From Candidatus Hydrogenedentota bacterium (GTDB lineage Bacteria > Hydrogenedentota > Hydrogenedentia > Hydrogenedentales > JAGMZX01), in contig JAKQEQ010000046.1 in NCBI GenBank assembly GCA_029556545.1, positions 1 to 48,999 of the forward strand: a stretch of DNA of 48,999 nucleotides. The letters run 5' to 3'. Below the pieces are notes generated by a model. The model was not told the origin of the DNA, did no database searches, and saw only the letters and a list, made by a program, of their open reading frames with translations. Below, piece by piece: positions 1 through 8,884 of this stretch; within the stretch, counting starts at the first letter, position 1, and every line of letters starts with the position of its first letter. The position numbers were made by a program, and so were the translations under genes.

Positions 1-930
<930 letters not shown>

Positions 931-964
931 AGGGAGCGCAGTGGCCAGGTATGCGTCCAAGACG

Positions 965-1000
965 CGAGGGAAAGCGGCTTCGCTTTCCCTCGTTGCTTTT
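965..1000 (+). terminator. Rho-independent terminator after the EGEG protein
   Basis: An 11-bp perfect stem (CGAGGGAAAGC at 965-975 with GCTTTCCCTCG at 982-992) with a 6-base loop is followed by a T-rich run (TTGCTTTT). It lies 35 bases downstream of the first stop codon and before a convergent gene. Confidence 0.8.
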
Positions 1001-1093
1001 GGGAGTTTCTTCCGTTCCGTGCAATGATCGAGGCGGGAGCGCCAAGAAGCGGTGACGCGCCGTAGCGGAAGCCCGCGTGAGCAGCGATATGGC

Positions 1094-1954
1094 TCAACTC
1101 TGACGGCGTGGCAGGACGAGATATTTCAACCAGTTTGCGAATTCGCGTTCGCGGATGCCGTCATCGACAATGCTGTCGTCGATCTTGAGTTGCCAGCGAA
1201 TGTCTTTTCTGCTCGGGTCCCGGTGCACCGCCTCCAATGCGTCCACGTAGTGGCGCACGTCGGCGCCGTCCCGGAAGAATCCGAACTTGATCAGACGTTC
1301 TTCGCGCGCGAGGATCAGCGCGGCCATCTCGTGGAGGTTGTATTCGGGATGGTACTGGGTGGCCCAGAAGATGCCGTTCTTGTACTTCACCTCGACAGCC
1401 TGCACGGGACTCCAGTCGTTGCCGGCGAGGCGCGTGGCGCATTCGGGGAGGCGGACGACATGGTCGTCATGGCTGACGAAGTGGGAGTAGACCTCGGGTT
1501 TGCCCTCCATCATGGGGTGGGACTTCCCGGCGTCTGTAAGGCGGATTTTCGCGGCGATACCCATCTCGCGCCCGCCCGGGTGCGCCTCGGTCTTGCCGCC
1601 GGCGACGGACGTGGCAAGCTGGATGCCCCAGCAACTGCCGATTTGGGGGAGCCCGGCCTCGTAGACGCGGGCGCAGAGTTTCAGATGTTGCTGCACGCGC
1701 GGATCGTCGTCGTGGTAGATCGTGAGGTTGCAGCCGGGCCAGATCACGGCGTCATAGTCCGCCAGTTGTTCATCGGTCGGCGGCTGCGCGCCCGGATCGC
1801 TGCTGTACCAGATGTCATACTCCGCGTCAGGCACGTATTTCTGAAGCAGGTCGCCGTACAACACGGCGGCGAGCCGCATCCCGACCTGATTAAACTGTTC
1901 CCGACTCTCGATGGGGTAGCCGTCGGGGATGAAAACGCGCAAGCGCTTTGCCAT
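1094..1954 (-). CDS. Class I glutamine amidotransferase domain protein
   Basis: 286 residues starting at the ATG at 1954, which has AGGAG 8 bases upstream; a longer frame to 2017 lacks that signal. The protein shows the class I amidotransferase signature: nucleophile Cys108 in GSCWGIQ, and His202/Glu204 in QYHPEYN. SHDDHV (about 161-166) is also typical of this family. There is no fused synthetase domain, so it resembles stand-alone GMP-synthase-like amidotransferases (COG0518) that hydrolyse glutamine or gamma-glutamyl compounds. The acceptor is unknown. It is followed on the same strand by no close partner (next upstream minus-strand gene ends at 2079, a 124-base gap), so it may be monocistronic. 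Confidence 0.85.
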   Translation of the reverse strand: MAKRLRVFIPDGYPIESREQFNQVGMRLAAVLYGDLLQKYVPDAEYDIWYSSDPGAQPPTDEQLADYDAVIWPGCNLTIYHDDDPRVQQHLKLCARVYEAGLPQIGSCWGIQLATSVAGGKTEAHPGGREMGIAAKIRLTDAGKSHPMMEGKPEVYSHFVSHDDHVVRLPECATRLAGNDWSPVQAVEVKYKNGIFWATQYHPEYNLHEMAALILAREERLIKFGFFRDGADVRHYVDALEAVHRDPSRKDIRWQLKIDDSIVDDGIREREFANWLKYLVLPRRQS

Positions 1955-2078
1955 TGTCGCTTCTCCTAAGTCGCGGTTTGCCTGGCGCCAATTGGCGCAT
2001 CCGGACACGTGATCCACGGGAACCGTGGTCGATTACGAAAACGAGTAGGAGTGCGAGTATGGGTGACGTGGGCCATGT

Positions 2079-2840
2079 TCACACTTCGAGCGCGGCCAGG
2101 ATGGCGGGCAGCTTGGCGTACTCGTCGCAGACGGCGTCGGGCGTGTGCCCATCGAGCGGGCGCTGCTTGACGACCGTCAGCAGCACGCCCCGCGCACCCA
2201 CCGCATGGGGGCCGCCGATGTCGTTGTGCGGGCGGTCGCCAACGTGCACGATGTCGGAAATCGCGATGTTGAAGTGCTTCGCGACCGCCTCGAACACCGA
2301 CGGGTGCGGTTTCGAGTGGCCGTTCTCATCCGAAAACACGAAGCAATCGAAATAGGGAAACATGCCCGCGCCCCGGAGCAGTTCGCGCAAGCCCCAGCCG
2401 GGCGTGTAGACCGTGTCCGAAACGACGGCCAGCGGATATTTGCCGTGCAGCGCCCCAAGCGCCTCGACCGCGCCGGGGGCCGGGTCCGGGCGATAATCGA
2501 GTTCCATGGTTTCATAGACCTTGACCAGGGCATCGAGTTCGTCCTGGGGAAGCGTCAGGTTCAGCCCCTTCAGCAGAACGTTCAACCGTTCGACTACGCG
2601 CCATGTCACGTGCTCATCATGCCAGACCTTGCTGAACGCCGCTTCCATGACGTTATACGCCGCGTCGGAGACCGCGCGGTCCATGGGCGCATGTTTCCCC
2701 ACGGCGTTGAAAAAGGCGTCACGACGCGCGACGGGCTTCGGGGGCAACCCCGCCGCCTTGCGTTTCGGTTCGTCGGTGTCGTCGCGGAACAGGCAGTCCC
2801 ACAGGTCGAAGGTCACCGCGCCGATCCGCCGCCGTTTCAT
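2079..2840 (-). CDS. HAD-superfamily hydrolase
   Basis: 253 residues from the ATG at 2840, preceded by GAGGA with 7-base spacing; two upstream in-frame ATGs have no such signal. Haloacid-dehalogenase-type motifs are all visible: motif I FDLWDCLF with nucleophile Asp12, motif II VVSDT, the lysine of motif III in HSKPHPSVF, and motif IV VGDRPHNDIGG. The helical insert between motifs I and II is a C1-type cap, as in phosphoglycolate-phosphatase or haloacid-dehalogenase-like members. Motif I has Trp at the position after Leu and Asp instead of Gly, as in some 2-haloacid-dehalogenase-like HADs. Substrate cannot be told from sequence; a small phosphorylated metabolite is most likely. Confidence 0.85.
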   Translation of the reverse strand: MKRRRIGAVTFDLWDCLFRDDTDEPKRKAAGLPPKPVARRDAFFNAVGKHAPMDRAVSDAAYNVMEAAFSKVWHDEHVTWRVVERLNVLLKGLNLTLPQDELDALVKVYETMELDYRPDPAPGAVEALGALHGKYPLAVVSDTVYTPGWGLRELLRGAGMFPYFDCFVFSDENGHSKPHPSVFEAVAKHFNIAISDIVHVGDRPHNDIGGPHAVGARGVLLTVVKQRPLDGHTPDAVCDEYAKLPAILAALEV

Positions 2841-2871
2841 AGTCCGGTCCTCAGTTTTCATAAGTGGGTTC

Positions 2872-2906
2872 TTGAAGAAAAGCCGGCGACGCGAAGCCGC
2901 CGGCTT
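2872..2906 (-). terminator. Rho-independent terminator of the metallophosphoesterase gene
   Basis: Read on the minus strand, a 9-bp GC-rich stem (AAGCCGGCG / CGCCGGCTT, 2880-2888 with 2898-2906) is followed by TTCTTC-type U-rich sequence. It sits about 80 bases beyond the stop of the gene ending at 2988. Confidence 0.7.
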
Positions 2907-2987
2907 GCTGTTCCTCAGAGGAGGGCATCGTAGCACAGCGCCACGGAGAGAATCCAGCGATTCGCCGAACCGGCGCGCCGGGACGCC

Positions 2988-4205
2988 TCAGTCTTCCGGG
3001 TAACGGTCAAAGACCTCGCCGTGTATGTCAATCGCCTCGTAGGTTGCGGCGCCGTCGGCCACGGTGACCAGCCAGAAATGCGGCGTGCCAGACGCCTTTT
3101 CGAGGTACCACGCCCCTTCGTTCTTGATCTCGCGCGGCGGAACGCCCATGCAGCCGTCTCCGAGATACACCGTGCCCTCGGGGTCAACCTGCCCGCCCCG
3201 CAGCGGCTTCGTGCGCTTGAAGGTGTGGTCGTGATGCTCGAAGCCGGCGGCCACGCCGTGGGCGTCGAAGAGCGGCAGCCAGTGTTCACGGCCCGCTACG
3301 GAAAGGCTGCCGTCGAATCCGCGATGACTGGGATAGAACGGCACGTGGTAGACCGCCATTTTCAACGGCACGTCTTCAAGTTCCTGCAAAGTGGCTTCAA
3401 GCCATTCCTTCTGCGCGCCGTCATGGGGCACGGTATGGCCGGAATCGAGCATTATCAGGGCCAGATCGGGACCGAATTGCAGCGCGAAATAGGGCGATCC
3501 CCCCTGCGCGAAGAACCCGAAGAAGAACGGGGCGTTACGTTCCGGTTCCTCGAAATCGTCGTTGGTCTCGTGGTTGCCTAGCGCGAACACGCCGGGAATC
3601 ACCCGCTTCTCTTGGGTGCGCAACGAATTGCGCCATATCTGCAGCCAGTAATCCCAGAGCCACAGGTTCTTCGGATCGCCGTTCGCGTAGGCGATGTCGC
3701 CGCCGATAACCACGAAATCCGGGTCCGTGGCGGCGGCTTGCCGCAGGAGCCGCCGCGCGCGCGGATGCACGCTCACGTCGCCGCCGACCACGAAGCGGAC
3801 CGGCGATCCGTCGTTCGGGACGGTGCGAAACTGCTGCGGCGCGGAAAACCGCCTGCCCTCGACGCCGTAGATGAAATAGTAAGTCGATCCCGGCTCCAGA
3901 TTGGCGAGTTCGACGCTGTACACCGCGCGCTTGTCCTCGATGCCCGGCACCCTGTGCGGCGCGGCCGCGGCGCGGAATCGGTAAGCCTCGAAATCCTGTC
4001 CGTGCGGTGCCGTGTCGTAATACACAATGCCTTCGGGTGCGGCGCGGGGCGTCTGGAAGTTCACCGTCATGGTCGTCGACGGATCGCCCTGCCAGGTCAG
4101 GTACATGTGGTACGGCGTGGCGCAGCCCGGCGCCAGAAAGGCCGCCGCCGTTACAAGCAGCACAAGCGCCATCAAACGTTGATCGTCATGTCTTGAATTG
4201 ATCAT
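2988..4205 (-). CDS. Metallophosphoesterase lipoprotein, purple-acid-phosphatase-like
   Basis: 405 residues. Start ATG at 4205 has GAAGGA 7 bases upstream. A hydrophobic segment ends in the lipobox LAPGC with lipidated Cys28, so it is an exported lipoprotein. A fibronectin-III-like N-terminal domain (about 33-130, with the typical ELANLEPGSTYYF strand) precedes a calcineurin-like phosphoesterase domain: Asp143 in GGDVS, Asp170/Tyr173 in GGDIAY, Asn211-His212-Glu213 in GNHE, a His in YHVPFYP, and the metal-binding His pair in GFEHHDHTF. This domain order is that of purple acid phosphatases. Likely role: extracytoplasmic hydrolysis of phosphate esters for phosphate scavenging. The divergent and neighbouring genes give no further hint. 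Confidence 0.87.
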   Translation of the reverse strand: MINSRHDDQRLMALVLLVTAAAFLAPGCATPYHMYLTWQGDPSTTMTVNFQTPRAAPEGIVYYDTAPHGQDFEAYRFRAAAAPHRVPGIEDKRAVYSVELANLEPGSTYYFIYGVEGRRFSAPQQFRTVPNDGSPVRFVVGGDVSVHPRARRLLRQAAATDPDFVVIGGDIAYANGDPKNLWLWDYWLQIWRNSLRTQEKRVIPGVFALGNHETNDDFEEPERNAPFFFGFFAQGGSPYFALQFGPDLALIMLDSGHTVPHDGAQKEWLEATLQELEDVPLKMAVYHVPFYPSHRGFDGSLSVAGREHWLPLFDAHGVAAGFEHHDHTFKRTKPLRGGQVDPEGTVYLGDGCMGVPPREIKNEGAWYLEKASGTPHFWLVTVADGAATYEAIDIHGEVFDRYPED

Positions 4206-4302
4206 TGTACATTCCTTCGCTTATCGCGCCGGACGGGGCCGACGCCGCCAAGTCGTCTTTTCGTGTTCATCCCGCCGCCCGATACATGGACCGCCAAGAC
4301 GC

Positions 4303-6060
4303 TCAAGAGGATTCAATCACGCCTGCGGGCGTTTCCCGCCGATCCCGCTTATAGGGCGGCAGCGAGCGCAGCCGCGGGTCCTCGACCGGGCCGCCGATCG
4401 TGAAATGATAGAGCGACTGGTATCGTTGATCACGCAGGCCGAAGCAGGCATGCACGACGTCATCGAAGTAGCAGCCGATGCCCGTGCCGCGCACGCCCGC
4501 GCGCTCCGCTTCGAGATATAACACCTGACCCACCATCCCGGCTTCCCAGAACAGGCGGGGATAACGCCACGGGCCGCCCGGCGAATCGGCGGCCCGGTCG
4601 TCCATCCTGGCGAACATCGTAACGCAGAACGCGCCGTCGCCCGCGATATCCTGATGACAACTCGCCTCGGTCGCCGCCCGGCGGTAGTCGCCGGTATCGA
4701 GACAAAACAGGGGCAGCGCCGCCGGGGCATCTTCGGGCTTCTTCCACAACCAAGGCGTGCCGGCTTGCCCCGATCTTCCCCGCATCGCCTCGCGCAGGGC
4801 GCCTACTTCGCCGGGGTCGCGCGCGAGCAGATACAGACCCAACGGTAGCCCGGTCACGCGGTGCACAAACAGCCCGAGGTGAATGCGCGGTTCGGGGGCG
4901 ACGCTCCACCACGGCGGCCGCGCCGCATCCGGCATGGTCCTCTCAAGGATGCGATAGAAGGCCGCCGCGGAGATGCCCGTCGCGCCGTCCATGTCCACCG
5001 CGCTGCGCCGCTGCTGGAAGATGCGGCGGGCCGACGGCCCCGACGCGGGCGCGGCCTCACCGCCGCTACCCGCTTGCGGCGGCGCATAGCCGCGCATTCC
5101 GGTCCGCGGTTTCCGGCACGCCGTCGTGACGGTCTCGATGATGTCCCACGGCACATGATCGGCGCTGAGTCGATTCGCCGCGCCGGTCCAGACGGCTCCG
5201 GCCACCGCCCGCACCACCGCCGCCACGTCTGTGTCCGTCCGTGTGCGTCCGTCCTCGTCCATCCACAAGCCGTTGGGAATCGCCGCCGCGTGATTCGCCG
5301 GCGCGACCGCCGCCAACAGGTCCGGGTGCTCGATTTCCGCGGCGCGGCGGTCCTGTTCGCGGTCGAGGCCGAGCAACGCGGCCACGTCCTCATCCGAGAG
5401 CGCGTCCAGAAGCGCGACGCGCCACCCGAGCGCGGCGCCGGAACAACTCAATGCGGCCACGGCATGCCCCACGTCGTGATTGCAGTACCGGTACGCCCGC
5501 TCGCCGTATTTCCATATTTCGCGCCACTGCACGGACGTGAGCCCAACGAAGTACGCGCCTTCCGGAAAACCCGCGCGCAGCGCCCGCCATGCCGACTCCG
5601 CAAATACGCAGCGCCGTTCCAGACCGTGCTCCTTCGGCGCGTAATGATAGACGGCGGGCGGTCCCGCGAAATCCGAGATGAGATAGCCTTCGGTGGGGTG
5701 AAGATTGCCGCTCGACGGATTGCAGCGCAACTCCCACCTTGTCCCCCGGTACTCCTTCCACGCGGAAAGGCCGAGCGCGCACTCGAAGAACTCGCCGATG
5801 GACAAGGCATCGACGGGGCGCGACGGAATGCCCCTCGGCGCGTACAGCCGGTCAAAGGCGGGCGAGTCGTCGGACTCAGGGAACGGCAACAGGAACAGCG
5901 GCGCGCCCGCGTAGCGGCGAAACGGATTCGGCTGATTCGCCAAGTCCATGTAACCGAGCGACCGCGCATAACGGTGGGGATGATGCTTCGTCGCTTCGTG
6001 ATAGGCCAATGCCGGCCCGAGCCCGGCCTGCAACGCTAATCGTTTATCCGGCGTCGCCAT
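4303..6060 (-). CDS. SagB/ThcOx-family double-nitroreductase oxidoreductase
   Basis: 585 residues with two nitroreductase-type flavin folds in tandem. The N-terminal half carries CNPSSGNLHPTEGY and YRYCNHDVGHAVAAL; the C-terminal half has HRVTGLPLGLYLL and a second conserved run GIGCYFDDVVHACFG. This is the architecture of the long SagB-type dehydrogenases, FMN enzymes best known for oxidising thiazolines/oxazolines to azoles in ribosomal peptides. No cyclodehydratase (SagC/D or YcaO) or precursor peptide is visible nearby, so here it is an orphan and the substrate is unknown. Start at ATG 6060; no strong ribosome-binding site is visible. It is separated by 97 bases from the upstream edge of the metallophosphoesterase gene. 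Confidence 0.8.
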   Translation of the reverse strand: MATPDKRLALQAGLGPALAYHEATKHHPHRYARSLGYMDLANQPNPFRRYAGAPLFLLPFPESDDSPAFDRLYAPRGIPSRPVDALSIGEFFECALGLSAWKEYRGTRWELRCNPSSGNLHPTEGYLISDFAGPPAVYHYAPKEHGLERRCVFAESAWRALRAGFPEGAYFVGLTSVQWREIWKYGERAYRYCNHDVGHAVAALSCSGAALGWRVALLDALSDEDVAALLGLDREQDRRAAEIEHPDLLAAVAPANHAAAIPNGLWMDEDGRTRTDTDVAAVVRAVAGAVWTGAANRLSADHVPWDIIETVTTACRKPRTGMRGYAPPQAGSGGEAAPASGPSARRIFQQRRSAVDMDGATGISAAAFYRILERTMPDAARPPWWSVAPEPRIHLGLFVHRVTGLPLGLYLLARDPGEVGALREAMRGRSGQAGTPWLWKKPEDAPAALPLFCLDTGDYRRAATEASCHQDIAGDGAFCVTMFARMDDRAADSPGGPWRYPRLFWEAGMVGQVLYLEAERAGVRGTGIGCYFDDVVHACFGLRDQRYQSLYHFTIGGPVEDPRLRSLPPYKRDRRETPAGVIESS

Positions 6061-6199
6061 TTGCTGAAACCCACATAGACCGCGGACGGAATCGTTGCGT
6101 GATTATGTCCTTCCGGCCCGGCAATTTGCACGCCGATTGCCAATAATGTTACGACGGAAGACATATGCGGATGCGTCGCCGCGAAAGGGAGCCATTATC

Positions 6200-7417
6200 A
6201 TGAAGCCTCTTCTGAGTCTTATCACCACGTGCTGTGTTGTAGGCGTGAACGCGGACGGCATCGCCGCGGACCGATTCGTGCAGGATCGCTTCGTAATCGG
6301 CTTCTGGGTGGACCCGCCGCTGGACGATCAAGCGGATGAACGGTACCGCGAGATTGCCGAAGCCGGCTTCTCGCTGGTGATCGGCTTCCAAGCACGCACG
6401 GAGGAGGCGGCGGATCATCAACTGCGCCTCTGCCGCAAGTATGGGCTGGACGTGCTCCTTCCGATGGTCACACCGGACCCGACGGGTCTGCCCGACTCGC
6501 CCCCTTGCCGCGGATATCTGGTGCGTGACGAGCCAAATGCACGGGACTTCCCGGCGCTGCGCGAACAGGTGGACGCGATTCGCGCCGCGCGACCGGGAAA
6601 GCTAGCCTACATCAACCTCTTTCCCAACTATGCGAGCAAAGAACAACTGGGTACGGAGACCTACGAGGAACACGTCGCGCGATTCGTCGCGGAAGTCCAG
6701 CCTGATGTGCTCAGCATGGACCATTACCCGATCTTCAAACCGGGCGCCGACGGACGCGCCGCATATTGCGCGAATCTGGAGGTTATGCGCGCGCACTCGC
6801 TCGACGCGGGCATCCCCTTCTGGAATTTCTTCAATACCATGCCATACGGACCCCACACGGACCCGACCGAGGCCCAACTCCGCTGGCAGGTCCATGCCAC
6901 GCTCTGTTACGGCGGAAAAGGTGTGCTCTACTTCTGCTACTACACGCCCGGGGGCGGCGAATTTCCCAAAGGCGGCGCAATCATTGCGCGGGACGGACGC
7001 AAGACCCGCCATTATGAACAGGCTCGTCGCATCAACCGGGTTGTCCGCAACCTCGGGTCCACCTTGATGCGGCTCACGTCAACCGGCGTGTTTCGCGTGA
7101 AGCCGGGCGATGAACCCGCCGCCGTGCTTGCGGGAACGCCGGTGAGAAGCCTTGGCCGCGTGGACTATGACCCCGAGCATGACCTGCTCATCGGCGCGTT
7201 TCGACACGCGGACGGACGGCGCGCCGTCATGATCATGAACTACCATTTTGCCTACACTGCGTGGCCCACCGTCGAATTCGACGCGGAGATCGACGCTGTT
7301 CGTGAAGTGGACCCGGCCACGGGCGAGGAATGCGCCGTGACGGACGACAGCCCGGACCTCGACGGCCTGCAGATCTCGCTTGACGCCGGGGAAGGACGCC
7401 TGTTTCTCCTCCCATAG
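6200..7417 (+). CDS. Secreted TIM-barrel glycoside-hydrolase-like protein
   Basis: 405 residues from the ATG at 6200 (AAAGGGAG about 9 bases upstream); an earlier in-frame start at 6095 lacks this. A short signal peptide (MKPLLSLITTCCVVGVNADG) indicates export. The barrel shows family features of clan GH-A enzymes: a DEP motif in GYLVRDEPNA (possible acid/base Glu), SMDHYP, FWNFFNTMPYG, and an aromatic-rich strand GVLYFCYYTPGG before a beta-rich C-terminal domain ending in GRLFLLP. It resembles GH42-like or putative beta-galactosidase-type proteins frequent in polysaccharide-degrading planctomycetes. The specific family is not certain. It converges on the DUF1805 gene with only 8 bases between stops. 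Confidence 0.6.
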   Translation: MKPLLSLITTCCVVGVNADGIAADRFVQDRFVIGFWVDPPLDDQADERYREIAEAGFSLVIGFQARTEEAADHQLRLCRKYGLDVLLPMVTPDPTGLPDSPPCRGYLVRDEPNARDFPALREQVDAIRAARPGKLAYINLFPNYASKEQLGTETYEEHVARFVAEVQPDVLSMDHYPIFKPGADGRAAYCANLEVMRAHSLDAGIPFWNFFNTMPYGPHTDPTEAQLRWQVHATLCYGGKGVLYFCYYTPGGGEFPKGGAIIARDGRKTRHYEQARRINRVVRNLGSTLMRLTSTGVFRVKPGDEPAAVLAGTPVRSLGRVDYDPEHDLLIGAFRHADGRRAVMIMNYHFAYTAWPTVEFDAEIDAVREVDPATGEECAVTDDSPDLDGLQISLDAGEGRLFLLP

Positions 7418-7425
7418 CGAAATCC

Positions 7426-7734
7426 TCAGGAGGACAGGATTGCCAAGGCTTCCCGCCCAGTCATCCCGGCTCGCACCCCGAGCGCGGCGGCCTTGCCCGT
7501 TACATCCGCGATCCTCGCATTGAGCAGGTCGTCCGTCGTGACGAGGGGGTGTTCGGGCGTGCCGCGCGCGATGGCGATGGCCGCGCCGAAACGGTCCATG
7601 ACCTCCTTATCCACGACACCGCAGGCCACGAGGCCCCTGTCCGTCACGATCAAGACGAACTGGCCGTCGGCCCAGGCCACTTCGAGACTGAGCGCGGGCG
7701 CGCCCTCGGTCGGAACGGGCGATACGCGAATCAT
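7426..7734 (-). CDS. DUF1805 family protein (YunC-like)
   Basis: 102 residues from ATG 7734, which has GGAGG 9 bases upstream; a longer frame to 7866 runs into repeat sequence and is rejected. The run VVDKEVMDRFGAAIAIARGT followed by PLVTTDDLLNARIADVT and GVRAGMTGREAL matches the DUF1805/YunC signature. Known members are small cytoplasmic trimeric proteins of undetermined function, so no role is assigned. It is a single gene converging with the glycosidase-like gene. Confidence 0.8.
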   Translation of the reverse strand: MIRVSPVPTEGAPALSLEVAWADGQFVLIVTDRGLVACGVVDKEVMDRFGAAIAIARGTPEHPLVTTDDLLNARIADVTGKAAALGVRAGMTGREALAILSS

Positions 7735-7805
7735 TTGCTTCTTCCTCCATGGTTCACGCCATGCGTCTATCCAAGCCGGTCTATCGTACATGAAATCTCT
7801 TCCCC

Positions 7806-7857
7806 GGGGACTGGCACAAGCGAGTCCGCCGAAGGCGGGGGAGACGTGCCTGTCCCC
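7806..7857. repeat. Long hairpin repeat with GGGGACxGGCAC arms
   Basis: Arms 7806-7817 (GGGGACTGGCAC) and 7846-7857 (GTGCCTGTCCCC) are complementary at 11 of 12 positions and enclose a smaller internal stem (GTCCGCC / GGCGG). A further GACGCCTGTCCCC half-copy lies at 7902-7914, and a related GGGGACAGG stretch at about 23688-23697. The surrounding 7735-7992 region has no gene. This looks like a REP/BIME-type extragenic palindrome. Confidence 0.65.
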
Positions 7858-7992
7858 AAGCCCCAAGCCGCAAGCCCGCGCCCCGTCCCGCGCGCCGCGG
7901 GACGCCTGTCCCCGAACCCCGCTTCCTTGTCTGGCCGCGCGCGCTGTGTTTCAATACTACGCGCGCGCAGAGCGCAATCAGGCGCGAAATCG

Positions 7993-8769
7993 ATGACTGA
8001 AGAGCCTTGGTCGACATACACCGAACCCGTCGCATACGGGACCGCGCCCTCCTTGGGCCTCGTCGAGGAGCTGAGCCACATGGGCAACGTGCCCGACGAA
8101 TGCCCCTACCTTCCCGACCGCGTGGCCACGTTCCGGTTGTGTGACGGCGTACTGGCCGCACCCCATTACGAGGCGCTGCTCGCCGCGGGTTATCGCCGCA
8201 ACGGCGGATTCGTATATCGCCCCGCATGTCACGCCTGCGCCGAGTGCAAGACGCTGCGCGTGCTCGTCCGGGAGTCTCGACGCACGAAGGAACAACGGCG
8301 CATCTGGAACCGGGGCAGCCGCGCGTTTCGGGTGACGTTTCATACGCCGACCTACACGGACGAGAAAACACGCCTTTATGCGGCGTATCTGCGGTATCAG
8401 CACCGTTCGGAGGACAAGACGCCGGACGCAACGTCGTACACGCGCTTTCTAGTCGATTCCTGCCTCGGTCCACGCACGCTGGAATTCCAACTACGGGCGG
8501 GCGACCGCCTCGCGGGCGTCGGCATTCTCGACCGGCTCGAAAACGCCTTGTCTTCAGTCTACTTCTACTTTGACCCGGCGTTCGCGCGGTACAGCCCCGG
8601 CACCTATTCCGCCCTGTACGAGATCGACCTGGCCCGTCAGTGGGGCATGGACCATTACTACCTGGGGTACTACATCCGCGATTGTCCAAGCATGAACTAC
8701 AAAATGCGGTTCTGCCCGTGCGAGTACAAGGCCCCGGACGATCCCGCATGGCGGCGGGTCGATCGTTGA
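7993..8769 (+). CDS. bpt: Aspartate/glutamate leucyltransferase (Bpt, N-end rule)
   Basis: 258 residues. The protein transfers leucine from leucyl-tRNA to N-terminal Asp/Glu of proteins, marking them for ClpS/ClpAP degradation. Family signatures are clear: CPYLPDRVATFRLC (37-50), GYRRNGGFVYRPACHACAEC (66-85) with paired cysteines Cys79/82/85, and a GNAT-like C-terminal fold with YFYFDPAFARYSPGTYSALYEI and YYLGYYIRDCPSMNYKM. Start ATG at 7993 is chosen because it begins just before the conserved N-terminal segment; the frame upstream is repeat-derived. Substrate class could also include arginyl transfer, since eukaryotic Ate1 is a homologue, but the length and motifs fit Bpt. Confidence 0.88.
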   Translation: MTEEPWSTYTEPVAYGTAPSLGLVEELSHMGNVPDECPYLPDRVATFRLCDGVLAAPHYEALLAAGYRRNGGFVYRPACHACAECKTLRVLVRESRRTKEQRRIWNRGSRAFRVTFHTPTYTDEKTRLYAAYLRYQHRSEDKTPDATSYTRFLVDSCLGPRTLEFQLRAGDRLAGVGILDRLENALSSVYFYFDPAFARYSPGTYSALYEIDLARQWGMDHYYLGYYIRDCPSMNYKMRFCPCEYKAPDDPAWRRVDR

Positions 8770-8884
8770 GCGAACGCGCAGGCGACCGTGATCGGAAGAA
8801 CGACTTGGTGAGATTGCGTCGCGCCCGCGGAATGTGGAAGATCAAGTCTCACACGGCGGACGGCGCCCGAGAGCGAGGTTTACG

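Noticed and set aside
1052-1969. Long plus-strand frame opposite the glutamine amidotransferase gene
   Set aside because: Shadow of the real gene; no family motif and biased composition typical of antisense high-GC frames.
4861-6039. Plus-strand frame within the SagB-like gene
   Set aside because: Arg-rich antisense shadow with no domains.
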